From Hyphomicrobiales bacterium (lineage in GTDB: Bacteria > Pseudomonadota > Alphaproteobacteria > Rhizobiales > Devosiaceae): a stretch of DNA of 33,136 bases. The position numbers were made by a program, and so were the translations under genes. The stretch lies in contig JAMONZ010000062.1 in assembly GCA_027066315.1 (NCBI GenBank), positions 1-33,136 of the forward strand, read 5' to 3'. Positions within the stretch are counted from its first letter, which is position 1. Each line of letters opens with the position of its first letter. This document shows positions 1 to 8,837 of this stretch, one piece after another. The notes below the pieces were generated by a model. That model saw nothing but the letters and a program-made list of their open reading frames with translations. It ran no database searches and had not been told where the DNA came from.

Positions 1-243
1 GGAGCAGGGCCAAAGGCTTTTGAATTGATAGATTTTTCAATTGAAAAAAACACTAACTTAGATGAAGCGATTGATGAAATTGTCAGACGCTTATCAATGC
101 AAATTAGCACCTATTTGTTGAGTGATAAAGTGCCAATGAGCGCAAGAATATATCCATCTGCAAAGCAAAATTTTATTGGTAATTACGAACATTTAGCTCG
201 CACAGGTGAATGGAGTTCAATTGATATGATTGAGGATGATTAA
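1..243 (+). CDS. addB: AddB C-terminus (partial), ATP-dependent helicase/nuclease subunit B
   Basis: The reading frame is open from the first base of the window, so this is the 3' end of a longer gene; about 80 residues are visible. AddB is the partner of AddA in the AddAB helicase-nuclease, which resects double-strand breaks for recombination. The visible tail ends with a motif resembling the usual alphaproteobacterial AddB ending (SARIYP, then NYEHLARTGEWS). The stop codon TAA overlaps the addA start by one base (TAATG), which indicates translational coupling. The catalytic nuclease residues lie upstream, outside the window. Identification rests on the tail motif plus the adjacent addA. Confidence 0.85.
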   Translation, partial: GAGPKAFELIDFSIEKNTNLDEAIDEIVRRLSMQISTYLLSDKVPMSARIYPSAKQNFIGNYEHLARTGEWSSIDMIEDD

Positions 244-3200
244 TGAGTGAGCGTAGCGCAACCCCAACCGCTGATATTATAAAAAGACAAAAAATAGCGG
301 CTAATCCGCTTTCCTCTGTTTGGGTGGAGGCCAACGCTGGCTCGGGTAAAACACATGTGTTGGTTGAACGGGTTTTACGACTTTTACTAGAAAAAGTTCC
401 GCCGCAAAACATCTTATGTCTTACTTATACAAATGCAGCAGCTGCTGAAATGCGTATTAGAATATCAAAAAAACTAGCCAGCTGGACATTGATGAGTGAT
501 GAAGAGTTAATAATTGAATTAACTGAGCTGACCCTTAAAAAGATTGATATAAAAACTCTAAAAACTGCCCGAATATTATTTGCAACTGCACTTGAAACCC
601 CGGGGGGGTTAAAGGTGAATACTATTCATGCTTTTTGTGAAAGCGTTTTGCATCGTTTCTCGCTTGAGGCAAAAGTACCACTTAATTTTTCTGTGATGGA
701 GCAGAGCGAAAGAGATGATTTAATTGATAATGCTTATCAAAAAGTTTTTGCAAAAGCTCTGCAAAACAGGGGTAAAAATATTGCGTCAGTAAAATGGCTG
801 TTTGCTAATTTGAGCGATCATCAAATTAGTGAGGCAATAAAATCTGCTATAAGCGATTCATCTTTATTGAGCGAAGTTTTAGGTGATAAACAAGGGGCAA
901 AACAGCGTCTAAAAGATCTAGTTGGAGATGAGGCTGCTAGTGTTAAAGAATTAACAGAGCAGCTTGTTAGCGAAACTTTTTTAACCAAAGAAATTCTAGT
1001 AACACTTGTTAATGAACTTAATGGCGATCCAACTGGCAATCGAAGATTTGTAGATTTATTATCTCGTATTAATATAAATAATATTGAGTTAAGCGATTTA
1101 GAAAGAGCATTTCTTACTGCCAAGGGCGAAAGAAAAAAAAGCCTTTTACTGAAAAAAGAAAAACAAGCCTTTCCTGATATTTCAAATATTATTGAAGCAG
1201 AAGCGCAAAGAATTAATGATTTAAAAGGGCGAATAAAACGCATTTTACTTATTGAACGCTCAAGCGCATTCATTGATGTCTTGGGGGAAATTTTTGAAAA
1301 TTATAACAAGCAAAAAATCAACCGCTCTATGCTTGATTTTGATGATTTGATTGAGCGAGTGGTTTATTTATTTACAACTGGGGCAGAAATGGATTGGGTG
1401 CTTTATAAGCTCGATGCAAATATTTCTCATATTCTAGTTGATGAAAGTCAGGACACAAATTCACAGCAATGGGTAATTGTTAAAAAACTTTGCGAAGAAT
1501 TTTTTGTAGGTTCTTCAAGCCAAGATTGCAAACGTACATTATTTGCGGTGGGTGATAAAAAACAATCAATTTTTTCTTTTCAAGGCGCAAAGCCATCATT
1601 ATTTGGCCAGAGCGGAATTGAAATAAAGTTAAAGGCAAAAGCGGCTAAAAAACCATTTACTCAAGTTGAATTAAAGGCATCATTTCGCACTTTGCCAAAT
1701 ATTTTAAAAGCAATTGATTTAGTTTGCAAACAAGATGGCATAAGCAATTCGCTGCTCGCAGGAGATCATGAAATTACCCATGAAAGCGCAAGAGATGATA
1801 AGGGAGGGGTTATCACCTTATGGCCGCCAATTAAGCAACAAGATGTAATATTACCCCCTGATCGTTGGCCGCTTGAAAAAGACGCTATGGAAGTGCGAAA
1901 TGCAGCTAGGATTGTTGCAACAAACATTGTTGAGAATATTGAAAGCTGGATAAAAAACAAACGCCCACTAGGCCAGCGAGGTCGTGCTGTACGAGCTGAT
2001 GACATTTTGATTTTGGTGCAGTCTCGCAAAGCATTATTTCAAGAAATAATCCGTGCCTTAAAAAATAAAAAAATAAAGACCCCCGGATCAGATAAAATTT
2101 CGCTCTCAAATCATATTGCAGTGCATGATCTTTTGGCACTGGCTGATATTTTACTTAACCCAGCTGATGATTTAAACTTGGCGGCGGTTTTACGCTCACC
2201 ATTATTTGATATTGATGAAGATGATCTTTTTGATCTTGCAGCTAATCGAGGAGAAATAAGCCTTTGGCAATCTTTAAAAATTTCAAAAAACAAAAAAGCA
2301 ATTAATGCTTATAAAATTTTAAAAAGTTGGCGTAATCGACTTGATTTTGATCGCCCTTATGAGTTTTTTGCCCAAATTTTATATTCATATGGGGGGTTGA
2401 AAAAATTCCATGCTCGGCTTGGCTTAGAGGTTGATGATGTGTTGAGCGAATTTTTAGATCTTGCTTTAGCCCATGAGCAAAAACCCCAACCATCAATAAT
2501 GGGGTTTTTAAATTTTATGCGAAATAGTGATATTTCGATAACTCGTGAGCTTGGCTCTAATAGTAATGGCGTTAGAATTATGACAATTCATGGCGCAAAA
2601 GGGCTTGAAGCTCCAATTGTAATTTTGGCTGATGCTGCAACAGGCGCAAATGTAACAAAATTTGGCAAGCCAATTAATTTTGCTAAAACTATAGACGGTT
2701 TAACTTTAGTCCATGGAGCAAAAAAAGATGATTTTTGTGAGAATACGGCTTATTTGCGCCAAGCAGATGCCGATAATGAAATGGCGGAATATTGGCGTAA
2801 ACTCTATGTGGCAATGACCAGAGCCGAAGACGAATTATATGTTACAGGCATTTTAACTAAAAAGGGCAAGATTGAAAAAACTTGGTATCATACTATTGCG
2901 CAAGCTCTAGAATCTCAGAGCGAGAAGTTTGAAATAGAGAATAGCGATGCAAGGGGGTTAATTTTCCCAAAAGAGCGGCCAAAACCTTTAGCAATAAAAA
3001 CTCAGCAAAAAGAACAAAAGAAAACATCTTTAGTTTTTGATCCAAAACTCACTTTTACTTCAGATGCAAAAATAATTATTAGACCATCGTTAGATCAGGA
3101 AAGTAAGGAGGAAAATAGCATTGCTTTGCATGCCAAAGATAATAGCATTGCTTTGCATGCCAAAGATAATAGCATTGCTTTGCATGCAAGAGAAAATAGC

Positions 3201-3728
3201 ATTGCTTTGCATGCAAAGGAAAAAGGCATTGCCTTGCATAGCCTGCTTGAGCATTTAGTGAAATATAAAAACGACAAGAGAAGAGAAGTTGGCCTGCAAG
3301 CCTTAAAAATTATTTTGCCTTTAAACAGTGATCTGCACGAAGAGCTAATAAACAAAGCGGTTCAAATACTTGGTGCGGAGCAGTTTAGCCATATATTTGG
3401 CTCAAACTCACGGGCTGAAGTTCCGTTTTTAATCAAAGCTCTAAAAAATGAAAAGCAAGTAATGATAGCAGGTAGAATTGATCGTTTGGTGATTGAGGAA
3501 AAGGAAATATTGCTAGTAGATTATAAGTCAGATGCAGACGTGCCAAAAAATGAAAAAGAAATACCAGCCCAATATACAACTCAATTAGGCCTATATTGGT
3601 TAGCTGGTAAAAAACTTTTCCCAAATCAAAAAGTTAAAGCCGCAATTTTATGGACTTCAGCTCAAAAATTGATGATTTTAAATGAAAATGATATAAAAAA
3701 AGCAGTTGCAAATTATAGCCTCTTGTAA
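243..3728 (+). CDS. addA: AddA, double-strand break repair helicase-nuclease
   Basis: A full-length 1161-residue UvrD/RecB-type helicase with a C-terminal RecB-family nuclease domain. In order: Walker A ANAGSGKT at about residues 30-37; the LTYTNAAAAEM motif; VNTIHAFCESVL; Walker B ILVDESQDT near residue 400; FAVGDKKQSIFSFQGAKPS; ASFRTLPNIL; MTIHGAKGLEAPIV; and YVAMTRAEDELY. The nuclease signature GRIDRL then LLVDYKSD lies near residues 1080-1098. With AddB it unwinds and degrades broken DNA ends and prepares the 3' end for RecA. An unusual feature is four near-identical 9-residue repeats (NSIALHAKD-type) at residues 958-993, immediately before the native KGIALHSLLEHL helix that opens the nuclease domain. 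The start overlaps the addB stop. Confidence 0.96.
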   Translation: MSERSATPTADIIKRQKIAANPLSSVWVEANAGSGKTHVLVERVLRLLLEKVPPQNILCLTYTNAAAAEMRIRISKKLASWTLMSDEELIIELTELTLKKIDIKTLKTARILFATALETPGGLKVNTIHAFCESVLHRFSLEAKVPLNFSVMEQSERDDLIDNAYQKVFAKALQNRGKNIASVKWLFANLSDHQISEAIKSAISDSSLLSEVLGDKQGAKQRLKDLVGDEAASVKELTEQLVSETFLTKEILVTLVNELNGDPTGNRRFVDLLSRININNIELSDLERAFLTAKGERKKSLLLKKEKQAFPDISNIIEAEAQRINDLKGRIKRILLIERSSAFIDVLGEIFENYNKQKINRSMLDFDDLIERVVYLFTTGAEMDWVLYKLDANISHILVDESQDTNSQQWVIVKKLCEEFFVGSSSQDCKRTLFAVGDKKQSIFSFQGAKPSLFGQSGIEIKLKAKAAKKPFTQVELKASFRTLPNILKAIDLVCKQDGISNSLLAGDHEITHESARDDKGGVITLWPPIKQQDVILPPDRWPLEKDAMEVRNAARIVATNIVENIESWIKNKRPLGQRGRAVRADDILILVQSRKALFQEIIRALKNKKIKTPGSDKISLSNHIAVHDLLALADILLNPADDLNLAAVLRSPLFDIDEDDLFDLAANRGEISLWQSLKISKNKKAINAYKILKSWRNRLDFDRPYEFFAQILYSYGGLKKFHARLGLEVDDVLSEFLDLALAHEQKPQPSIMGFLNFMRNSDISITRELGSNSNGVRIMTIHGAKGLEAPIVILADAATGANVTKFGKPINFAKTIDGLTLVHGAKKDDFCENTAYLRQADADNEMAEYWRKLYVAMTRAEDELYVTGILTKKGKIEKTWYHTIAQALESQSEKFEIENSDARGLIFPKERPKPLAIKTQQKEQKKTSLVFDPKLTFTSDAKIIIRPSLDQESKEENSIALHAKDNSIALHAKDNSIALHARENSIALHAKEKGIALHSLLEHLVKYKNDKRREVGLQALKIILPLNSDLHEELINKAVQILGAEQFSHIFGSNSRAEVPFLIKALKNEKQVMIAGRIDRLVIEEKEILLVDYKSDADVPKNEKEIPAQYTTQLGLYWLAGKKLFPNQKVKAAILWTSAQKLMILNENDIKKAVANYSLL
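3114..3245 (+). repeat. In-frame 27-base tandem repeat inside addA
   Basis: Four tandem 27-base units lie at 3114-3140, 3141-3167, 3168-3194 and 3195-3221. Each encodes NSIALHAKD or a close variant (NSIALHARE, NSIALHAKE). A fifth, diverged unit follows from 3222 and encodes KGIALHSLL, which belongs to the conserved start of the AddA nuclease domain. The first two units are identical; units 3 and 4 differ by a few bases. The array looks like expansion of the native segment, and the frame is kept throughout. Confidence 0.93.
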
Positions 3729-3747
3729 TATTAGTAACTGCTAATAT
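3728..3747 (+). terminator. Weak hairpin after addA
   Basis: A 7-base-pair stem (ATATTAG paired with CTAATAT) with a six-base loop begins at the last base of the addA stop codon. No T-run follows, so it is at best a weak terminator or an mRNA 3'-end stabiliser. The 75 bases after it, up to trxA, show no clear promoter by eye. Confidence 0.3.
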
Positions 3748-3822
3748 ATATAGGGCTTGAATAATACAAAATAACTCCTTAGCTGTTAAACACAAGATAT
3801 TAATTTAAGAAAGGCTTACATT

Positions 3823-4143
3823 ATGGCTCAAAAGGTTACAGACGCAGATTTTAAAAAAGAAGTTTTAGATTCAGAGATGCCAGTATTGGTTGATTTTTGG
3901 GCAGAATGGTGTGGTCCATGTAAGGCAATTGCTCCAATGCTTGACGAATTATCAATTGAGCTTTTAGGCAAAGTGAAAATTGTAAAATTAAATGTAGATG
4001 AAAACCCATCTACAATGGCGCAATATGGTGTTCGCTCAATTCCAACCATGATTATTTTTAAAAATGGCGAAGCAGTGGACATGAAAGTTGGCGCAGGGCC
4101 TAAGGCTTCAATGAGTCAATGGCTACAGGGTCACGCAAGTTAA
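3823..4143 (+). CDS. trxA: Thioredoxin
   Basis: A 106-residue single-domain thioredoxin, the normal length for TrxA. The redox-active WCGPCK motif has cysteines at residues 30 and 33, and the cis-proline loop is SIPTM. It acts in the cytoplasm as a general disulfide reductase, recharged by thioredoxin reductase. A purine-rich ribosome binding site (AGAAAGG) precedes the ATG. It follows addBA on the same strand after a 94-base gap; trxA next to addA is a common alphaproteobacterial arrangement. Confidence 0.97.
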   Translation: MAQKVTDADFKKEVLDSEMPVLVDFWAEWCGPCKAIAPMLDELSIELLGKVKIVKLNVDENPSTMAQYGVRSIPTMIIFKNGEAVDMKVGAGPKASMSQWLQGHAS

Positions 4144-4246
4144 AAAAACCTGTTGCACTTAGTTTCGCTTGCATCTATAAAGCAAAACTTGAACATGAGT
4201 GGTCCGGCTAATAGGCATGCCGTGGCGACTTTTCAAATGCTCTTTA

Positions 4247-4272
4247 GAGAAAGCTCGTATGAGGTTTTTCTC
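4247..4272 (+). promoter_or_regulatory. Leader hairpin upstream of rpmI
   Basis: In the 150-base leader of rpmI, GAGAAA at 4247-4252 pairs with TTTCTC at 4267-4272, and an inner CTC/GAG pair (4254-4256 with 4261-4263) closes a GTAT loop. The structure ends nine bases before the AAGGA ribosome binding site of rpmI. Such a position fits autogenous control of the rpmI-rplT operon by L20, which is known in other bacteria. No recognised leader family is claimed. Confidence 0.3.
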
Positions 4273-4293
4273 AAAATTATAAGGAAATGCAAA

Positions 4294-4491
4294 ATGCCAA
4301 AAATGAAGACTAAGTCAGGCGCGAAAAAACGCTTTAAATTGACTGCGTCAGGTAAAGTGAAAGCCGGCCCTGCTGGCAAACGTCACCGCCTAATGTCGCA
4401 TAATTCAAAATATATTCGTCAAAACCGTGGAACAGATATTCTTTGCGATGCCGATGCGCGCACCGTCAAAAAATATATGCCATACGGCTAA
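4294..4491 (+). CDS. rpmI: Ribosomal protein bL35
   Basis: A 65-residue basic protein of the usual bL35 length, starting [14 protein letters not shown] and ending KKYMPYG. It is a component of the large ribosomal subunit. The frame is open further upstream, but the start at 4294 is chosen because it gives the canonical N-terminus and has an AAGGA ribosome binding site at 4281-4285. It lies 31 bases before rplT, the standard rpmI-rplT order. Confidence 0.97.
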   Translation: MPKMKTKSGAKKRFKLTASGKVKAGPAGKRHRLMSHNSKYIRQNRGTDILCDADARTVKKYMPYG

Positions 4492-4522
4492 CTCTAACGC
4501 TTTTTAAGAAGGAGACTAAAAT

Positions 4523-4924
4523 ATGTCCCGTGTTAAAAGAGGCGTTACAGCACACGCCCGTCATAAAAAAGTTATCAAAGCGGCAAAAGGCTATTATGGC
4601 CGTCGCAAAAATACTATTCGTGTTGCCAAACAGGCAGTAGAAAAAGCAGGTCAATATGCATATCGCGATCGTCGTGTAAGAAAGCGTAATTTCCGCAGCT
4701 TGTGGATTCAGCGTATTAACGCTGGTGCTCGCATTCATGGAATTAATTATGGTCGATTTATCGATGGCCTTAATAAGTGTGGGATTGCAGTTGATCGTAA
4801 GGTTTTAGCGGATCTTGCAGTGCGTGAGCCAGAAGCATTTGGTGTTCTTGTTGCTAAAGCTAAAGCAGCACTTGGTTATCTTGAAGAGTTAGAAACAACG
4901 ACTCATTCACGCCTATCTGCTTAA
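4523..4924 (+). CDS. rplT: Ribosomal protein bL20
   Basis: A 133-residue protein with the bL20 N-terminus ([17 protein letters not shown]), the arginine-rich RNA-binding helix ([14 protein letters not shown]) and the conserved [16 protein letters not shown] segment. bL20 is an early assembly protein that binds 23S rRNA. A strong AAGGAG ribosome binding site precedes the ATG. It is about 13-15 residues longer than the E. coli protein through a C-terminal tail ([10 protein letters not shown]), common in alphaproteobacteria. In several bacteria L20 represses its own operon. Confidence 0.97.
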   Translation: MSRVKRGVTAHARHKKVIKAAKGYYGRRKNTIRVAKQAVEKAGQYAYRDRRVRKRNFRSLWIQRINAGARIHGINYGRFIDGLNKCGIAVDRKVLADLAVREPEAFGVLVAKAKAALGYLEELETTTHSRLSA

Positions 4925-4957
4925 AAGCTCTTCCCTCCTTGTTGAGGTCAAAAATTT

Positions 4958-5004
4958 AGCCTTGCGCTTTCCTTTACTTAAAGGAAAAAGCGTGAGGCTT
5001 TTTT
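4958..5004 (+). terminator. Rho-independent terminator after rplT
   Basis: A long imperfect stem begins AGCCT at 4958 and returns as AGGCT at 4995-4999, with inner pairing of CGCTTT with AAAGCG and CTTT with AAAG around a short ACTT loop. It runs straight into six T residues (4999-5004). Placed 33 bases after the rplT stop, it should end the trxA/rpmI-rplT transcript before pheS. Confidence 0.85.
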
Positions 5005-5039
5005 ATTTTCATAAATAACAATGATAAATAGGTCTAAAA

Positions 5040-6167
5040 ATGTCCAATTCTGAGCTTGAAATTTTACAAGAAGAAATTATTGCTAAAATAAAAAATACAA
5101 ATGACCTTGTGGGGCTTGATGAGGTGCGAGTTCAAGCACTTGGTAAAAAGGGCTCGATTTCAGCAATGTTAGCAACGCTTGGCAAAATGAGCCAAGATGA
5201 GCGAAAAATTGCCGGCCCTAAAATAAACGGGCTAAAAAATGAAATTGCAAAGCTAATTGAAGCCCGCAATGTTGAGTTAAAAAAACAAGCACTTGAAAAA
5301 CGACTAAAAAGCGAGAAATTAGATATTAGCCTCCCGCTCTCACCTGCGCCAACTAGTACAGGCACTATTCACCCTGTTAGCCAAGTGATTGATGAAATTT
5401 CAGCAATTTTCTCGGACATGGGTTTTTCTATTGCCGAAGGGCCCGATATTGAAACTGATGAATTAAATTTCACAGCATTAAATTTCCCCCCAGATCACCC
5501 CGCTCGTGAAATGCACGATACTTTCTTTTTTGAGCCAGATGAAAATGGTGAACGAAAATTATTGCGTACCCATACTTCACCCGTGCAGGTTCGTGTGATG
5601 AAAAAGACAAATGAAAAGCCTCAGGCTGCTTGGGTAACAGAGCCAAAAGACCCACCAATTAGGGTTATTATGCCTGGTAGGACTTATCGCTGTGATAGCG
5701 ATCAAACCCATACTCCAATGTTCCATCAAGTCGAGGGGCTAGTGATTGATAAAACTTCTCATATTGGCAATTTACGCTGGGTTCTTGAAGAGTTTTTGAA
5801 AAGTTTCTTTGAGGTTGATGGAATTAAAACCCGTTTTCGCCCAAGTTTCTTTCCCTTCACCGAGCCATCAATGGAAGTTGACGTGCAATGCGATAGGAGT
5901 GGGGGTGAGATGAAAATTGGGCAAGGTGAGGACTGGCTAGAAATTTTAGGCTGTGGCATGGTTCACCCAAATGTAATAAAAATGGCAGGGCTAGATCCTG
6001 ATGTTTATCAAGGTTTTGCCTTTGGTATGGGGATAGATCGCCTAGCAATGCTAAAATATGGCATGGCAGATTTGCGGGCGTTTTTTGATGCTGACGTAAG
6101 ATGGCTAAAACATTATGGTTTTAGACCACTTGATATGCCGACTTTATTTGGGGGGTTGAGTTCGTGA
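5040..6167 (+). CDS. pheS: Phenylalanine-tRNA ligase alpha subunit
   Basis: A 375-residue class II aminoacyl-tRNA synthetase alpha chain. It has the N-terminal helical tRNA-binding arm (about 1-100), motif 2 ([21 protein letters not shown]) near residue 210, and motif 3 ([14 protein letters not shown]) near residue 330. With PheT it forms the alpha2-beta2 enzyme that charges tRNA-Phe. Between VQVRVM and PPIRVI there are about 16 extra residues relative to E. coli PheS, a variable loop. The ribosome binding site (GGTC) is weak. pheT follows after 246 bases filled with palindromic repeats. Confidence 0.97.
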   Translation: MSNSELEILQEEIIAKIKNTNDLVGLDEVRVQALGKKGSISAMLATLGKMSQDERKIAGPKINGLKNEIAKLIEARNVELKKQALEKRLKSEKLDISLPLSPAPTSTGTIHPVSQVIDEISAIFSDMGFSIAEGPDIETDELNFTALNFPPDHPAREMHDTFFFEPDENGERKLLRTHTSPVQVRVMKKTNEKPQAAWVTEPKDPPIRVIMPGRTYRCDSDQTHTPMFHQVEGLVIDKTSHIGNLRWVLEEFLKSFFEVDGIKTRFRPSFFPFTEPSMEVDVQCDRSGGEMKIGQGEDWLEILGCGMVHPNVIKMAGLDPDVYQGFAFGMGIDRLAMLKYGMADLRAFFDADVRWLKHYGFRPLDMPTLFGGLSS

Positions 6168-6229
6168 TGTTTTCTTGTGCATTTATGCATCATTACTCTA
6201 TTTTCCCTTATCATTTTACTACCTCTTAC

Positions 6230-6254
6230 CGTCACTCCTGCGAAGGCAGGAATC
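6230..6254 (+). repeat. Short palindromic repeat, TCCTGC-gaag-GCAGGA type
   Basis: A six-base-pair hairpin, TCCTGC at 6236-6241 with GCAGGA at 6246-6251, inside the wider sequence CGTCACTCCTGCGAAGGCAG. It closely resembles the dispersed intergenic palindrome (CGTCATTCCCGCGAAAGCGGGAAT-like) seen in many proteobacterial genomes. It probably exists in many copies elsewhere in this genome, but only one is visible here. Confidence 0.7.
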
Positions 6255-6311
6255 CTGTCGAGCGTTTGGCATATAAATTAGCTAGTCTTCTTCAAAATTT
6301 CCTCTCCACCC

Positions 6312-6372
6312 TCACCCAGAGCTTGTCGAAGGGTGATAGCCACAATTTCATGGTTCGACAGGCTCACCATGA
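6312..6372 (+). repeat. Inverted pair of REP-like hairpins (pheS-pheT intergenic)
   Basis: Two hairpins in opposite orientation. The first is TCACCC at 6312-6317 with GGGTGA at 6331-6336, and its loop contains GCTTGTCGAA. The second is TCATGG at 6348-6353 with CCATGA at 6367-6372, and its loop contains TTCGACAGGC, nearly the reverse complement of the first loop. This is the arrangement of paired REP elements, and the GCTTGTCGAA core is a familiar dispersed repeat in alphaproteobacteria. They sit inside the pheST operon and may affect transcript stability. Confidence 0.7.
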
Positions 6373-6413
6373 GGACAGCGGCAAAACACAAATATCACAA
6401 CAGGCATAACAAC

Positions 6414-8837
6414 ATGAAATTCACAATCAATTGGCTCAAAACTCATCTTGATACTAAAGCCTCAAATGAAGAAATAATTGAAACTCTAACCATGATTGGC
6501 CTTGAGGTAGAAGAGGTAGAAGACCAAGCAAAATCACTTGAGCAATTCACTATTGCCAAGGTGGTTGAAGCAAAAAAACACCCCAATGCTGATAAACTCC
6601 AAGTGCTAATGGTGGACACGGGCAAAGGCGAGCCTGTTAAAGTTGTGTGCGGTGCGCCAAATGCCAAAACGGGCATGATGGGGGTTTTTGCAGCAACTGG
6701 AGCTTATATTCCGGGTGCTGACTTCACTCTAAAAAAAGGCATGATAAGAGGTGAAGAAAGCAATGGCATGATGTGTTCTGAAAAAGAATTACTGCTTTCT
6801 GATAATCATGAGGGAATTATTGAGTTGCCTAATGATGCACCATTGGGTGCAAAATATATCGATTATGCAAAAATTGATGGCGTAACAATTGATATTGCTA
6901 TCACGCCAAATCGTGGTGATTGCACAGGGGTTTATGGCATTGCTCGTGACTTAGCGGCTAGTGGGATTGGCAATCTTAAGGACACGCCAGTTGCCCCCAT
7001 TAAAGCAACAGCAGGCAAAACAACAATTCCGATTGAGTTGCATTTTGAAGATGAAAAAAACCCACCCTGCCCGCTTTTCGCTGGGCGTATGATTAAAAAT
7101 ATCAAAAATTGCACTTCCCCAGACTGGTTGCAAGACAGGCTTCGCTCAATTGGCTTGCGCCCAATAAATGCCTTGGTCGATATAACTAATTTTGTAACCT
7201 ATGATAGAGGTCGCCCATTACATGTTTTTGATGCCGACAAACTTAGCGGTACTCTTCATGCACGATATGGAAATAAGGGCGAAAAGCTATCAGCACTTGA
7301 TAATAAAACTTATGAAATTGATGAGGATTGTTGCGTTATCGCCGATGATAGCGGTGTGCTTGGGCTTGGTGGAATAATTGGTGGCACTAGCACATCTAGT
7401 GAGCTTAACACCACAAATGTGCTAGTTGAATGTGCTTGGTTTGAGCCAAAAAATATCGCCAAAACTGGTCGTAAATTGGGTATCATCACAGATGCCCGCT
7501 ATCGTTTTGAGCGTTATGTTGATCCAAGTTCTGTGCAATCAGGAGTTGAGCTAGCAACAAAACTTATACTTGAAATTTGTGGTGGTGAGGCGTGTGAAAC
7601 AACTATAATTGGTGAAAAATTCTCTGAAGAAAAAATCATCAACTTTCCAATTTCTGAAATTAAGCGATTAACAGGCTTAAATATCCAATTGGCAGAAATA
7701 AAAGTTATCTTAACACGACTTGGTTTTTGGCTTTCTGGTTCTGGTGATATTGTTAAAATCGCTGTGCCATCATGGCGGCCTGATGTAACAATAAAAGCAG
7801 ATATTGTTGAAGAAATAATGCGTATTGTTGGGGTAGATAAAGTGCCAGTAGAGCCATTACCCTCATTATCAGGCGTGGCGAGCAAAATGCTTACAAATAT
7901 TCAAAACCGTCGCCGTATGGCACGTCGTGTTTTGGCGGCTCGTGGCTTAAATGAAGCGATGAATTATTCATTCATTTCAAAAGAAGAGGCAATTCGTTTT
8001 GGCGGCGGTGATAAATCATTAAGATTAGCCAATGCTATTTCGCAAGATATGAGCGACATGCGTCCATCGCTTTTACCTGCTTTATTGGCCGCCGCAGGGC
8101 GAAATGCAAATCGAGGTTTTGCAGATATTGCAATGTTTGAGGTTGGTCAGATTTTTCTAACTGATGAAGCAAAGGGTCAACATACGTATGCCAGTGCAAT
8201 TCGTACAGGAATTGCCAACATAAACGGCGCAACTCGAGATTGGCGAAATGGTGTAAAAAAAGTTGATGTTTTTGATATTAAAGCAGATATGGCAGCACTT
8301 TTTGATGTTTTGGGGCAGGATATAAGCAAGGCGCAAATTGTTGCTGAACCAGCTATTTGGGCACATCCGGGGCGTGCTGGGCGTGTGCAGTTAGGGCCTA
8401 AAATAATTCTAGGCTGGTTTGGAGAAATTCACCCAGAATTGCTGCAAGATTTAGGGCTGCAAGGTCCAATTGTTGCCTTTGAAGTTGATCTTGATGCGCT
8501 ACCTGCTCAGAGAAAAAAAGCAACCAAGAGCAAGCCATCACTTATTTTGTCTGATTTGATGTCGCTAAAGCGTGACTTTGCATTTGTGCTTGATAAAGAC
8601 ATTGCAGCAATGAGTATTATTAAGGCTGCAAAAAACGCAAATAAATCACTTATCACAGAGGTTAATATTTTTGATGTATTTGAGGGTGAGCATGTAGGTG
8701 CAGGTAAAAAATCAGTGGCAATTGAAATCACTATTCAACCCAAGGTTAAAACACTTACTGATGAAGAAATTGAAGCAATTTCATCATCGGTTATTGGTGC
8801 AGTTCAAAAGGCAACGGGTGGTATTTTAAGGAGCTAA
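6414..8837 (+). CDS. pheT: Phenylalanine-tRNA ligase beta subunit
   Basis: An 807-residue full-length PheT. It shows the N-terminal EMAP/tRNA-binding domain (AKVVEAKKHPNADKL, about residue 45), the B3/B4 region (TPNRGDCTGVYGIARDL), the B5 region, the inactive synthetase-like core, and the C-terminal anticodon-binding FDX-ACB domain starting near SLKRDFAFVLD. The B3/B4 site edits mischarged Tyr-tRNA-Phe. The frame extends upstream through the repeat region, but ATG 6414 gives the canonical MKFTINWLK start. The ribosome binding site is weak. Its stop overlaps the convergent lptB stop by four bases. Confidence 0.97.
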   Translation: MKFTINWLKTHLDTKASNEEIIETLTMIGLEVEEVEDQAKSLEQFTIAKVVEAKKHPNADKLQVLMVDTGKGEPVKVVCGAPNAKTGMMGVFAATGAYIPGADFTLKKGMIRGEESNGMMCSEKELLLSDNHEGIIELPNDAPLGAKYIDYAKIDGVTIDIAITPNRGDCTGVYGIARDLAASGIGNLKDTPVAPIKATAGKTTIPIELHFEDEKNPPCPLFAGRMIKNIKNCTSPDWLQDRLRSIGLRPINALVDITNFVTYDRGRPLHVFDADKLSGTLHARYGNKGEKLSALDNKTYEIDEDCCVIADDSGVLGLGGIIGGTSTSSELNTTNVLVECAWFEPKNIAKTGRKLGIITDARYRFERYVDPSSVQSGVELATKLILEICGGEACETTIIGEKFSEEKIINFPISEIKRLTGLNIQLAEIKVILTRLGFWLSGSGDIVKIAVPSWRPDVTIKADIVEEIMRIVGVDKVPVEPLPSLSGVASKMLTNIQNRRRMARRVLAARGLNEAMNYSFISKEEAIRFGGGDKSLRLANAISQDMSDMRPSLLPALLAAAGRNANRGFADIAMFEVGQIFLTDEAKGQHTYASAIRTGIANINGATRDWRNGVKKVDVFDIKADMAALFDVLGQDISKAQIVAEPAIWAHPGRAGRVQLGPKIILGWFGEIHPELLQDLGLQGPIVAFEVDLDALPAQRKKATKSKPSLILSDLMSLKRDFAFVLDKDIAAMSIIKAAKNANKSLITEVNIFDVFEGEHVGAGKKSVAIEITIQPKVKTLTDEEIEAISSSVIGAVQKATGGILRS

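Noticed and set aside
4153-4293. N-terminal extension of rpmI (47 extra codons)
   Set aside because: bL35 has a fixed length and the downstream ATG has the ribosome binding site and canonical sequence.
6164-6409. 81-codon open frame between pheS and pheT
   Set aside because: It runs straight through the palindromic repeats, has no ribosome binding site and encodes no recognisable protein.
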